Origin: Microbacteriaceae bacterium
GTDB taxonomy: Bacteria; Actinomycetota; Actinomycetes; Actinomycetales; Microbacteriaceae
Assembly: GCA_024639925.1 (NCBI GenBank)
Contig: JAHEGA010000003.1
Location: 1-49,124 of the forward strand
DNA length: 49,124 nt
Reading direction: 5' to 3'
This document shows positions 1-7,530 of the stretch, piece after piece; positions within the stretch are counted from its first letter, which is position 1, and each line of letters starts with the position of its first letter. A program made the position numbers and the translations under genes. Under the pieces are notes generated by a model, which did not search any database, was not told the origin of the DNA, and worked only from the letters and a program-made list of their open reading frames with translations.

Positions 1-1637
1 CTCAAGAACCGAAGGAAGTACCAAGAACTATCGACAAACGTGTCCATCGTGTCAGGGTCACGCGTGAGCGTTTCGCCATCCTTGATGACAGTGGACCACT
101 GCTTCGCGCCGCCCAGAGGCGAGGTGCCCTTCGGTTTGAGGTCAAGCCCTTCGCTATCGGGTAAGGCAACAGGCAGGTCACCCAGCTGCACCGGAACCTC
201 GTTACCGTCGGCGTCGTACATGATGGGAATGGGTGTTCCCCAAAATCTCTGACGAGAAATCAACCAGTCGCGCAAGCGGTAGGTCTTCGCGGCACGACCA
301 CCACCGGTTTCCTCCAGGAGTTCGACAATTCGACCGATGGCGTGTTCCTTGCTGAGCCCGTCCAGCGGGCCAGAATTAATCATCCGACCATTTCCGGCAA
401 GCGCTTCTCCGCTGGCCAGCGGGTCCAGGTCGGGAATATCGCCGGAGGCCAGCATTTCCTCCGTGACAACCGGGATGGCACCGGTAATCGGAGCGTTGGT
501 GTCCACGACAACTCTGACCGGCAAATCAAACTTTCTCGCAAAATCGAGGTCACGCTGATCATGAGCAGGAACCGCCATGATCGCGCCGGTGCCATAATCG
601 GCGAGCACGTAGTCGGAGGCCCAAATAGGGAGCCGCTCCCCGTTAACCGGGTTGAGGCCGTATCGCTCGAGAAACACCCCGGTCTTCTCGCGTCCGGCAT
701 CTTGTCGATCAATTTCGGTCGCACGCTGGGTGGTTTCCAGGTAGTCGGCGAAACTCTGCCGCACGCCCTCGCTGGCGCTCTCCACCAGCTCCGCGGCAAG
801 GTCCGAGTCCGGTGCGACCACCATGAATGTCGCCCCAAACAGGGTGTCGGGCCGGGTCGTGAAGATCGTCACCGGGGTGTCCCGCCCTTCGATGACGAAG
901 TCAACCTCCGCACCGTGTGATCGGCCAATCCAGTTGCGCTGCATGGCGAGCACTTTGGATGGCCAGCGACCCTCCAGCTGATTGAGGTCATCCAGCAAAC
1001 GGTCTGCGTAATCCGTGATCTTGAAGTACCACTGGGTGAGTTTCTTTTTGACGACCATCGCGCCACTGCGATCGGAAGTCCCATCGGGAAGGACCTGCTC
1101 GTTGGCGAGCACGGTTTGATCGACCGGATCCCAGTTGACCCAGGAATCCTTGCGATAGGCGAGGCCTTTTTCATACAGGGTCAGGAACAACCACTGGTTC
1201 CACCGGTAGTACTCCGGGTCAGAGGTGTGCAACACCCTGCTCCAGTCAAACGAGGCCGCGTAGCGTTTCATGGACGCTTTTTGCTGGTCAATATTCGAGT
1301 AGGTCCACTCGCGAGGATCTACCCCGCGTTGGATTGCCGCGTTCTCCGCGGGCAGCCCGAACGAATCCCAGCCAATCGGGTGAAGGACCTGAAAGCCCTG
1401 CAGGCGCCAGTAGCGGGCAACAATGTCCCCGAGGGCATAGACCTCGGCGTGACCCATGTGCAGATCCCCTGAGGGATAAGGGAACATGTCCAGGATGTAT
1501 TTGCGCGGTTTGGACTCATCCGCGTCATCCACGGTGAACGGTTGGTGCTCTTCCCAATACGCGGACCATTTGGCCTCTAAATCGCGAAAGTTATAGGCCC
1601 CTTCGTTGTCAGAATCGGGGTTTGAGGGGGAAGTCAT
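1..1637 (-). CDS. leuS: Leucyl-tRNA synthetase, N-terminal 545 residues (cut by window edge)
   Basis: Class I aminoacyl-tRNA synthetase that charges tRNA-Leu in the cytoplasm. Translation from the ATG at 1637 reads a leucyl-type N-terminus: the HIGH-type motif appears as FPYPSGDLHMGH near residue 50, followed by GWDSFGLPAENAA. The editing (CP1) domain follows with FTTRPDTLFGATF and GAIMAVPAHDQRD. Near the edge are LISRQRFWGTPIP and DTFVDSSWYFLRFL, so the KMSKS loop and anticodon domain lie outside the window. An in-frame GTG directly precedes the ATG. The gene starts 6 nt after the pabB stop and is probably co-transcribed with pabB from the divergent promoter near 2973. The family assignment is certain; only the C-terminal third is unseen. 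Confidence 0.97.
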   Translation of the reverse strand, partial: MTSPSNPDSDNEGAYNFRDLEAKWSAYWEEHQPFTVDDADESKPRKYILDMFPYPSGDLHMGHAEVYALGDIVARYWRLQGFQVLHPIGWDSFGLPAENAAIQRGVDPREWTYSNIDQQKASMKRYAASFDWSRVLHTSDPEYYRWNQWLFLTLYEKGLAYRKDSWVNWDPVDQTVLANEQVLPDGTSDRSGAMVVKKKLTQWYFKITDYADRLLDDLNQLEGRWPSKVLAMQRNWIGRSHGAEVDFVIEGRDTPVTIFTTRPDTLFGATFMVVAPDSDLAAELVESASEGVRQSFADYLETTQRATEIDRQDAGREKTGVFLERYGLNPVNGERLPIWASDYVLADYGTGAIMAVPAHDQRDLDFARKFDLPVRVVVDTNAPITGAIPVVTEEMLASGDIPDLDPLASGEALAGNGRMINSGPLDGLSKEHAIGRIVELLEETGGGRAAKTYRLRDWLISRQRFWGTPIPIMYDADGNEVPVQLGDLPVALPDSEGLDLKPKGTSPLGGAKQWSTVIKDGETLTRDPDTMDTFVDSSWYFLRFL

Positions 1638-1643
1638 CACCCA

Positions 1644-2972
1644 TCAAGAATAGTCACCCGAGGAAACACCCAGTGCGTCACAGAAGCCCCGCGCTTTGAC
1701 ACCTACTTCTCGGATTTCTTCGCCGGGAACACTGAGCGCCGTAATTCCGCCTCCGACGCCAAGACTGAGCGAATCAGGGCGGACAACCGCGGTACGAATC
1801 GTCATGGCGACCGTGGCGGAGCCATCGACTCGCTCGATCCCATAGACCCCCGAGTAGTACCCCCGATCCCCGGACTCCTCAGCTTTCAGGACCTCCATCG
1901 CACGTTTTTTCGGTGCTCCCGTCATGGAGCCTGCAGGAAAGCACTCGCTCAAGACCTCCCACACACCGAGTCCTGGACACAACTGGCCTTCCACAGTGCT
2001 CACCAACTGGTGCACGGTGGCGTAGCTCTCCAGCACACAGAGCGCTGGCACGACCACGGAGCCCACCTCACACACTTTGGAGAGATCGTTGCGCATGAGA
2101 TCGACAATCATCAGGTTTTCCGCGCGCTCTTTGTCACTCTCGAGCAGTGCGTTCGCAAATTGGTTGTCTTCGACGGGGTTTGCGCTGCGCGGACGAGTGC
2201 CCTTGATCGGTTTGGTGATCACGCGTCGAGAGGAAGAGATTTCCAGGAATGTTTCCGGGGATGCAGACACCAGGGTGGTGCCACCCAATCGAATCAATGC
2301 TTGGTGGTGGGTGGGGCTTGTCTGGCGCATGATGCGGTGAAGCGCAACCGGGTCAACAGTGCCGGAGACGGACATACTGGTGGTGAGGCACAGCTGATAG
2401 GCGTCCCCGTCCGTAATTGCGCTGTGGGCGGCGCGAATCATGTCTCGGTATCGATCTTCCGAATCTCGCCACAGCGATTCGTCGACGGTCCCGACGACAG
2501 GCGTCGGTGCCGGAGGGGCTACTTCCAGGCGACGCTGAACAGCATCGCGCCACGCGGCATTTTCGCCCGACCACTGCTCACCTAGGGCCCAGAGCACCCC
2601 GGCACCCGTGCGATGGTCGATCGCGAGTAGACGGCCCACCCAGAGGGTGTGCGCCGGGAGATCGGACGCGGTCTCGATGCCCACGAAGGCGTGCCCGAGC
2701 TCGTAGGGGAGAACAAAGAACACTCCCAAGGGCACAGAACCAAGCTCCGTGCTCAAGGGATGGGTGCTTTCGGGGAAAGCGGAGCTCCATCCGCTCGCGG
2801 TGATGTCGCCTGGCGGGAGGCTGGAGGGAAAAGCCACATAAGACATACCCGACCCGCGTTCACCGTGGTCGTCGAGCCACAGCGCGTGCTCCTGCCCGTC
2901 ATCGAGAGCAAGAAAGGCCTGATCAACGTCCACAGGGAAAGGCAGAGGATGCCGAAGAAGCCCCGTCGTCAT
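1644..2972 (-). CDS. pabB: Aminodeoxychorismate synthase component I
   Basis: Converts chorismate and ammonia to 4-amino-4-deoxychorismate for p-aminobenzoate and folate synthesis. The 442-aa protein is the chorismate-binding subunit alone, with no fused glutamine amidotransferase, so it needs a PabA/TrpG partner encoded elsewhere. The motif PIKGTRPR near residue 250 is diagnostic: ADC synthases carry the Lys nucleophile (PIKGT) where anthranilate synthases carry PIAGT. MTGAPKKRAMEVL and the C-terminal GGGITALS are the other family signatures. It lies divergent to a class IV aminotransferase (PabC) across 11 bp, which supports the PABA role. The start has no Shine-Dalgarno sequence but has TAAGCT ending exactly 6 nt upstream, which suggests a leaderless mRNA. 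Anthranilate or salicylate synthase is much less likely because of the Lys. Confidence 0.93.
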   Translation of the reverse strand: MTTGLLRHPLPFPVDVDQAFLALDDGQEHALWLDDHGERGSGMSYVAFPSSLPPGDITASGWSSAFPESTHPLSTELGSVPLGVFFVLPYELGHAFVGIETASDLPAHTLWVGRLLAIDHRTGAGVLWALGEQWSGENAAWRDAVQRRLEVAPPAPTPVVGTVDESLWRDSEDRYRDMIRAAHSAITDGDAYQLCLTTSMSVSGTVDPVALHRIMRQTSPTHHQALIRLGGTTLVSASPETFLEISSSRRVITKPIKGTRPRSANPVEDNQFANALLESDKERAENLMIVDLMRNDLSKVCEVGSVVVPALCVLESYATVHQLVSTVEGQLCPGLGVWEVLSECFPAGSMTGAPKKRAMEVLKAEESGDRGYYSGVYGIERVDGSATVAMTIRTAVVRPDSLSLGVGGGITALSVPGEEIREVGVKARGFCDALGVSSGDYS

Positions 2973-2984
2973 AGCCTTAGCTTA
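2972..2984. promoter_or_regulatory. Overlapping divergent leaderless promoters of pabB and pabC
   Basis: Only 11 bases (2973-2983) separate the two divergent ATGs. On the plus strand TAGCCT (2972-2977) is followed by 6 nt and the pabC ATG. On the minus strand TAAGCT (2984-2979) is followed by 6 nt and the pabB ATG. Both match the TANNNT -10 element, and each hexamer begins inside the other gene's start codon. There is no room for a 5' UTR or ribosome binding site on either side. The spacing is seen directly; promoter function is inferred from the known actinobacterial leaderless architecture. Confidence 0.7.
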
Positions 2985-3778
2985 TGAGCGAAGCAGTTTA
3001 TGAGTTCTCTGCCTCTGGCTTCGCACCGGTGCCGGAAGAAGAGGTTTCGACTCACCGCACCTTGGTTTCCGACTCCTGGTTGGTGACGGATGGCTGCACT
3101 GTCGCCTGGGATCAACACCTGGCAAGGTTCTCCGCAAGCGTTCTTAGCGAAACGAACGTCGATCAGGAAACCCTGAACGCCTTCATCGCCGAGGTTCATG
3201 CTCACACGCCGCACACCGGTCGCTGGTTTCCTCGAGTGGAGGTCGTCTCTCACTCGGATAAAGAGCGCCTGCACTACCGACACCGCAGTGCACCGAAGGC
3301 TGAACCAACCGCGATTCTGGCCCGTGCCCCGTATGACCCGAGAACACGGCCGCTAGTGAAAGGCCCGGATCTGACAGAGCTGTTGGCGTTGCGAGGCGCG
3401 GTCGCGCCCAGCGGCGCTACCGAGGCCATCATCGTGGATGCGAACGACCGCGTTGTTGAGGGCGCCTACAGCACGGTCGTGGTCTGGCCAGCCGATGCCG
3501 ACGAGCTCGTCGTGATTGAGCGCTCCATCCCCCGGCTACCGAGCGTGACGGAGGCCGTCCTGCTGAACATTGCAAGGGACCAGGGTGTGGAGGTCCGCGA
3601 AGAACTCCTCAGTGTGAGTGATCTCAAGAACGCCGAGGTGTGGGTGGTCAGTGCCCTTCACGGGATTAGGCTCGCCACGGCATTTGTTGACGGACCAGCC
3701 CTCGACCGCACCCCCGAGCGCTCATCGCAATGGCAGGAATGGTGGCTCCGACGCGCGCAACCGCCAGCACTGGCCTGA
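2984..3778 (+). CDS. pabC: Class IV PLP aminotransferase-fold protein, probable aminodeoxychorismate lyase
   Basis: Probably eliminates pyruvate from 4-amino-4-deoxychorismate to give p-aminobenzoate. The 264-aa protein has the branched-chain aminotransferase/lyase fold order: SDSWLVTDG and the conserved HLARF near residue 45, RHRSAPK mid-protein, the candidate PLP lysine in LVKGPDL near residue 126, and VVEGAYSTVVVWP near residue 160. The last motif corresponds to the family's EGxxSNxF, but the usual Asn is Thr here, so the exact chemistry is less certain than the fold. Divergence from pabB across 11 bp is the strongest functional hint. The start at 2984 is supported by a TANNNT hexamer 6 nt upstream. 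A D-amino-acid or branched-chain aminotransferase is a weaker alternative. Confidence 0.78.
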   Translation: MSEAVYEFSASGFAPVPEEEVSTHRTLVSDSWLVTDGCTVAWDQHLARFSASVLSETNVDQETLNAFIAEVHAHTPHTGRWFPRVEVVSHSDKERLHYRHRSAPKAEPTAILARAPYDPRTRPLVKGPDLTELLALRGAVAPSGATEAIIVDANDRVVEGAYSTVVVWPADADELVVIERSIPRLPSVTEAVLLNIARDQGVEVREELLSVSDLKNAEVWVVSALHGIRLATAFVDGPALDRTPERSSQWQEWWLRRAQPPALA

Positions 3779-3832
3779 GTGCAGGAGAATTCCCGGCCAA
3801 TCCCCTTATTGACCCCATAGACTTCCCGCTTA

Positions 3833-4525
3833 ATGAATGAAGTCCTTGATGCCATCCTCACGTGGGTTGAGGGCATTGACCCGGTACTGCGCATCCTCGT
3901 CACCGGAATTGCGGTGATGCTCGAAACGAGCATCTTGATCGGGCTGATTGTGCCAGGTGACACCATCGTTTTGGTCTCCAGCACCGGAGTGACGACCGTT
4001 CTCACCTACCTCTTCACAGTGCTGGCTGCTGTGCTGGGCGCACTGGTCGGAGAATCAATTGGCTTTAGTTTGGGGCGCCTCTTTGGGCCACGACTGAGAT
4101 CGAGCTGGCTGGGTCGCCGCGTGGGCGAAGACCGCTGGGCAAAAGCGGACCGCTTCGTGCAACGCCGCGGTGGCATCGCCGTCTTCATCTCTCGGTTTCT
4201 CCCCGTTTTCCACTCGGTCATCCCGCTCACGGCGGGAACCACCGCTATGCGGTACCGAACGTTCATGATTTGGACCACGCCCGCCTGCATACTGTGGGCG
4301 TTCCTGTACGTGTCCATCGGTTCGGGGGCAGCAGAGACCTACCGCGAGTTGCAGAACAGCTTTTCCTCCGCAGGATGGGTCTTCATCGCCATTGTGGCCG
4401 TGTCCATTGTGTTGGTGGCCGTCATCAAGCGAGTCCTCCACCGTTTTGCTGACTCGCAAGACGCGCTAGAGACCGTCGAGACACAGACCGCCCTCGATGA
4501 GAACGCGTCCCTAGAAAAGCCGTAG
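3833..4525 (+). CDS. DedA / VTT-domain integral membrane protein
   Basis: A 230-aa inner-membrane protein of the DedA (SNARE-associated, VTT) family; members act in lipid scrambling or transport (undecaprenyl phosphate in some lineages) and envelope homeostasis. Visible hallmarks are the re-entrant segment LETSILIGLIVPGDTIV near residues 30-46, with Glu and the PGD turn, the G-rich GALVGESIGFSLGRLFG near 68-84, and ISRFLPVFHSVIPLTAG near 119-135 with the conserved Arg and Pro residues. Further membrane helices lie near residues 145-168 and 182-205, and the tail is charged. It stands alone on its strand and ends 18 bp before a convergent TetR gene. The substrate cannot be told from sequence. 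Confidence 0.88.
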   Translation: MNEVLDAILTWVEGIDPVLRILVTGIAVMLETSILIGLIVPGDTIVLVSSTGVTTVLTYLFTVLAAVLGALVGESIGFSLGRLFGPRLRSSWLGRRVGEDRWAKADRFVQRRGGIAVFISRFLPVFHSVIPLTAGTTAMRYRTFMIWTTPACILWAFLYVSIGSGAAETYRELQNSFSSAGWVFIAIVAVSIVLVAVIKRVLHRFADSQDALETVETQTALDENASLEKP

Positions 4526-4543
4526 GCCCGGCAGCGGGAATAG

Positions 4544-5182
4544 TTAGTCGAGCCCCGCAACCGAGAGAACAGCAATCCGCTTGGCCTCGCTAATCAAAGA
4601 CGTCTCTCCGTGATCGCTTCTCAAGAAAGCGCGCCCCAGGAGGGCATCAATCACATCGACCGCTGACTCAATCGCCACACGAGCATCCGAGTCCAGCCGC
4701 AAGCCTGCTCTCTGTTCGGCGTCATCGCGAATCACTCGGGCAATTTCGGCATTGCCCCCACGCGCACTGGGAACGGGACGAATGTCGAGAACGTCGCCTA
4801 CTCGCAACGACCGGAAACCAGGTTCTGCCCGAAAAACCTCCACCAACGCATCGACGGCAACCTCCATCGAGCCTGAGAGCCCGGTGGGAGCTTCCCGGCG
4901 CAGGCTTTGGCTCAAAACCTCGAGCGCGCGCTCGAGGTTGCGTGCGGCTACCGCCTGGAGCACTGCCACGCGGTCGGGGAAGTAGCGGTAGACCGTGCCA
5001 ATTGAGGCACCTGCCTTCTCTGCGACCATGGCGGTCGTGAGCTGTTCATAGCCAAACTCGCGCATTGTGGCGCATGCCGCGTCCAACAGAGCGTTCACTC
5101 GGGCCGCACTGCGCGCTTGAACGGGTTCAACCCGTATGGCGGTGGCGGAGGTGCTGTAGCTCTGCTTTTCGGGAATGTTCAT
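4544..5182 (-). CDS. TetR-family transcriptional regulator
   Basis: A 212-aa one-component regulator. The N-terminal helix-turn-helix lies at about residues 30-75 (LLDAACATMREFGYEQLTT, then AEKAGASIGTVYRYFPDR), and the remainder is a ligand-binding and dimerisation domain with no recognisable specificity. It begins with MNIPEKQSYS at an ATG at 5182. The perfect inverted repeat GATTCAC-N4-GTGAATC at 5198-5215, just upstream of the start, is a good candidate autoregulatory operator. It converges with the DedA gene and is divergent from khtTU, 259 bp away, so either neighbour could be a target. The effector is unknown. Confidence 0.9.
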   Translation of the reverse strand: MNIPEKQSYSTSATAIRVEPVQARSAARVNALLDAACATMREFGYEQLTTAMVAEKAGASIGTVYRYFPDRVAVLQAVAARNLERALEVLSQSLRREAPTGLSGSMEVAVDALVEVFRAEPGFRSLRVGDVLDIRPVPSARGGNAEIARVIRDDAEQRAGLRLDSDARVAIESAVDVIDALLGRAFLRSDHGETSLISEAKRIAVLSVAGLD

Positions 5183-5197
5183 GAGTACTGCCCTTTC

Positions 5198-5215
5198 GAT
5201 TCACCTGTGTGAATC
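5198..5215. promoter_or_regulatory. Candidate TetR operator, GATTCAC-N4-GTGAATC
   Basis: A perfect 7-bp inverted repeat with a CTGT spacer, starting 16 bp upstream of the TetR start codon. Size and symmetry fit a TetR-dimer operator, and its position between promoter and start fits autorepression. Binding by this particular TetR is inference. Confidence 0.6.
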
Positions 5216-5427
5216 TTTTATTCCGCGGTGCGCGTGTGACGCTTGCGGCGTAACCCGTTGCAACGGTGCCCTTCGATGTTAGCGAAGAACCCGTGGATTG
5301 CAGGTTACTGGAGTCGAATTTTTGTCGTGTATCAAAGGTGGGGGGTGTGGATAAGTACCAGCTCCGAGTTCACTTGGAAGGAGCTGAGTTGTGCCGCAGA
5401 GCAGCCCACTCTTGCCCCTATTTCCCT

Positions 5428-5433
5428 GATAAT
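5428..5433 (+). promoter_or_regulatory. Probable -10 element (GATAAT) of khtTU
   Basis: GATAAT matches TATAAT at 5 of 6 positions and ends 8 nt before the khtT GTG. No Shine-Dalgarno sequence precedes the GTG, so transcription may start at or next to the start codon. No convincing -35 element is visible. Confidence 0.45.
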
Positions 5434-5441
5434 CTGCAGGT

Positions 5442-5936
5442 GTGAGCGTTCGTATCGAAAAAGTAGATCTTCCAGGAATTGGCACTCGTCATGATGTCGT
5501 CACCGAGGAGGGTCGGCGTTTAGGCGTCATCTCCCACCGAAACGGCGAGAGAGAAATCGCCATGTTTGATCCAAAGGATCCCGATTCCTGCAGCGACTCA
5601 ATGCACCTGAGCGATGACGAAGCGGGCGCACTCGCGGACGTCTTGGGCACTTCGTTGCTGCTGGGCCAGTTTGCTCAGCTAGGCGATCAGTCAACCGGTT
5701 TGTTTACCGAACAGATCATCCTCGGCGCCGGGTCACCGTTTGCGGGTAGGCCCCTGGGAGATACTCGAGCCCGCACCGTCACGAAGTCCTCAATCGTTGC
5801 AATCCTTCGCGGCCCCACTGTTCACCCGTCACCAGGACCAGAAGACATGCTCCAGGTCGGGGACATCGTTGTGGCGGTGGGCACTCGGGAAGGTCTCGAA
5901 AAACTCAGTAGCGTTCTCGCTGACGGCCACGGCTAA
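5442..5936 (+). CDS. khtT: KhtT-like RCK_C regulatory subunit of a CPA2 K+/H+ antiporter
   Basis: A 164-aa cytoplasmic gating subunit. An N-terminal KhtT-type module (about residues 1-75, MSVRIEKVDLPGIGTR then GVISHRNGEREIAMF) is followed by a TrkA-C/RCK_C domain (about 85-160, FTEQIILGAGSPFAGRPLG then GDIVVAVGT). In Bacillus the KhtT/KhtU pair extrudes K+ for protons, and KhtT gates the antiporter through its RCK_C ligand site. The gene starts with GTG and its stop lies 3 nt before the antiporter start, so the two are one operon. The symbol is by analogy; the ligand here is not known. Confidence 0.87.
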   Translation: MSVRIEKVDLPGIGTRHDVVTEEGRRLGVISHRNGEREIAMFDPKDPDSCSDSMHLSDDEAGALADVLGTSLLLGQFAQLGDQSTGLFTEQIILGAGSPFAGRPLGDTRARTVTKSSIVAILRGPTVHPSPGPEDMLQVGDIVVAVGTREGLEKLSSVLADGHG

Positions 5937-5939
5937 ACC

Positions 5940-7109
5940 GTGCACTCGATTGCCCTCCTGCTCATTGAAGTGGGGGCTCTCCTTGTTGCCTTAGGGTTTC
6001 TCTCGCGATGGAGCACCCATATTGGCATTTCTGCGATCCCGCTCTACCTCGTCCTCGGGCTGATCGTTGGATCTTCTGGATTGCTCGAAAGTGGTGAGAG
6101 CGCGGAGTTCTTGGAAATCGGCAGCGAACTTGGTGTGATTTTGCTTCTGGTGATGCTGGGCTTGGAGTATTCCGCCTCGGAGCTGGTCTCCAACCTCAAA
6201 CGGTCCCAAAAAGCAGGCCTTCTGGACATTGTGATGAACGGTGCCCCGGGTTTTGCCGTGGGGATGATTCTGGGCTGGGGAGTCGTTGCCTCGGTCGCCC
6301 TCGCGGGGGTAACTTACGTTTCCTCGTCTGGCGTGATCGCCAAGGTTTTGCGGGATTTAGGGCGACTGGGAAACCGGGAAACGCCCACGATTCTCTCGCT
6401 CCTGGTACTCGAAGACCTGGTCATGGCGTTCTATCTCCCGATTCTGTCGGTCCTCCTGATTGGGGCCTCGTGGGCTCAAGGGAGCATCACACTCGGTATT
6501 TCCCTCGTGGCTGTGGTCGTCATTCTTTACCTCGCGTTACGCCACGGCGACACGATTTCGAGGCTTTTCAGCCCTCAACACCCCGAATCCCTGCTGCTGG
6601 GGGTGCTCGGCCTCACGCTCTTGGTGGCCGGCATCGCTCAAGAGGTCAACGTGTCTTCGGCAGTGGGAGCATTCCTGGTGGGAATCGCGCTCTCCGGACA
6701 AGTCGCTATCAAAGCGGAAAAAGTGCTCTCGCCGCTTCGGGACCTTTTTGCCGCGGCCTTTTTCCTGTTCTTTGGGCTCTCGACCAATGCTGCCGATATG
6801 GTCCCCATGCTGCTTCCGGCTGCCGCCCTCACGGTGGTCACGATTGCCACGAAAATTTACACGGGCTACCAGTCAGCGAAATGGGCCGGCATTGGGATCC
6901 CCGGACGTTGGCGAACCGGTTTCGCCCTAACCCCACGTGGCGAGTTTTCCATTGTGATCGCTGGTCTGGCGGTGGGGGCAGGTTTGGAACCCCAGATCGC
7001 CCCACTCGCGACGGCGTATGTCTTGATGACCGTAATCATCGGACCCCTACTGGGACGCATCCCGGAAGCGCAATGGTTCCAGAATCGCCTGCCACCCGCA
7101 CAACCCTAG
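5940..7109 (+). CDS. khtU: CPA2-family K+/H+ antiporter, KhtU-like
   Basis: A 389-aa polytopic membrane protein of the monovalent cation:proton antiporter-2 family, with roughly a dozen hydrophobic segments across its whole length. Family-typical pieces include GISAIPLYLVLGLIVG near residue 29, LGVILLLVMLGLEYS near 64, GVTYVSSSGVIAKVL near 122 and VLEDLVMAFYLPIL near 155, where the acidic residue is the likely ion site. PRGEFSIVIAGL lies near the C-terminus. It lacks a cytoplasmic TrkA-N domain, which is supplied in trans by the preceding KhtT-like subunit. Translation starts at a GTG 3 nt after the khtT stop. The stop at 7107-7109 abuts the palindrome that controls the next gene. Confidence 0.9.
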   Translation: MHSIALLLIEVGALLVALGFLSRWSTHIGISAIPLYLVLGLIVGSSGLLESGESAEFLEIGSELGVILLLVMLGLEYSASELVSNLKRSQKAGLLDIVMNGAPGFAVGMILGWGVVASVALAGVTYVSSSGVIAKVLRDLGRLGNRETPTILSLLVLEDLVMAFYLPILSVLLIGASWAQGSITLGISLVAVVVILYLALRHGDTISRLFSPQHPESLLLGVLGLTLLVAGIAQEVNVSSAVGAFLVGIALSGQVAIKAEKVLSPLRDLFAAAFFLFFGLSTNAADMVPMLLPAAALTVVTIATKIYTGYQSAKWAGIGIPGRWRTGFALTPRGEFSIVIAGLAVGAGLEPQIAPLATAYVLMTVIIGPLLGRIPEAQWFQNRLPPAQP

Positions 7110-7125
7110 ATACCCCTGGGGGTAT
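7110..7125. promoter_or_regulatory. CsoR/CstR-type operator ATACCCC-TG-GGGGTAT
   Basis: A perfect 7-bp inverted repeat with a 2-nt spacer, directly after the khtU stop and 42 bp upstream of the rhodanese ATG. The A/T-flanked CCCC-GGGG palindrome is the shape known for CsoR/CstR-family (copper- or persulfide-sensing DUF156) repressors. It overlaps a possible -10 TATGCT at 7125-7130, as expected for repression. The regulator gene is not in this window, so which sensor binds is inferred. Confidence 0.72.
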
Positions 7126-7167
7126 ATGCTAGTGTCAGCACATCAGGTCGTATTTCTGGGAGAAACC

Positions 7168-7530
7168 ATGTTGAAAAGATTCCTTGCCACTCTTGCCCTT
7201 ATTTTCCCTGTTGCTCTGGGCGCAACAGCCTGCGCAACCGAGCCCGTCGAGCTCGGCGCAGACAGTGTCATCATTGACGTCCGCACACCAGGGGAATTTG
7301 CTGGTGGACACCTGGAGGGTGCTCTCAACATTGATGTTCAGTCCCCCGACTTTGCCGCCCAGATCAGCCAACTCGACCCCAACGCTGACTACTTTGTGTA
7401 TTGCCGCTCCGGCAATCGTTCAGGCCAAGCAATCTCCCAGATGTCCAACATGGGGTTCACCTCGATGACTAATGGAGGCAGTGTCTCCAACGCGAGTTCG
7501 GTCAGCGGCATCCCCGTCGTAATCGACTAG
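7168..7530 (+). CDS. Exported rhodanese-like sulfurtransferase, probable lipoprotein
   Basis: A 120-aa single rhodanese domain behind an export signal. MLKRFLATLALIF is the basic-hydrophobic signal, and the cleavage region GATAC offers a lipobox-like Cys near residue 22, although its -3 residue is Ala rather than Leu. The rhodanese core shows VIIDVRTPGEFAGGHLEGA and the persulfide loop YCRSGNRSGQA with the catalytic Cys. It therefore probably moves sulfane sulfur outside the membrane. The start at 7168 is chosen because GGGAGA lies 6 nt upstream and the signal peptide begins there; an in-frame ATG at 7126 overlaps the operator and lacks a ribosome site. The CsoR/CstR-like operator upstream fits a sulfide- or persulfide-induced gene. 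Its stop overlaps the convergent stop of the next gene (CTAG). Confidence 0.88.
   Translation: MLKRFLATLALIFPVALGATACATEPVELGADSVIIDVRTPGEFAGGHLEGALNIDVQSPDFAAQISQLDPNADYFVYCRSGNRSGQAISQMSNMGFTSMTNGGSVSNASSVSGIPVVID

Larger units (their letters stand above)
5183..5441. other. Largest intergenic region (259 bp) with three inverted repeats
   Basis: This divergent gap separates a TetR gene (minus) from khtT (plus). It holds the 18-bp palindrome at 5198-5215, a perfect 12-bp palindrome CCGTTGCAACGG at 5255-5266, and an inverted repeat CAGCTCC/GGAGCTG (5359-5365 and 5380-5386, 14-nt loop) followed by no T-run. A -10-like GATAAT lies at 5428-5433. Short open frames across the region look like chance, with no ribosome site and no family resemblance. 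No riboswitch consensus (including the c-di-AMP ydaO type, a plausible K+ transporter regulator) could be matched. Confidence 0.6.

Noticed and set aside
5183..5441. c-di-AMP (ydaO-type) riboswitch upstream of the K+ antiporter
   Set aside because: Plausible by function, but none of the conserved ydaO sequence blocks could be found.
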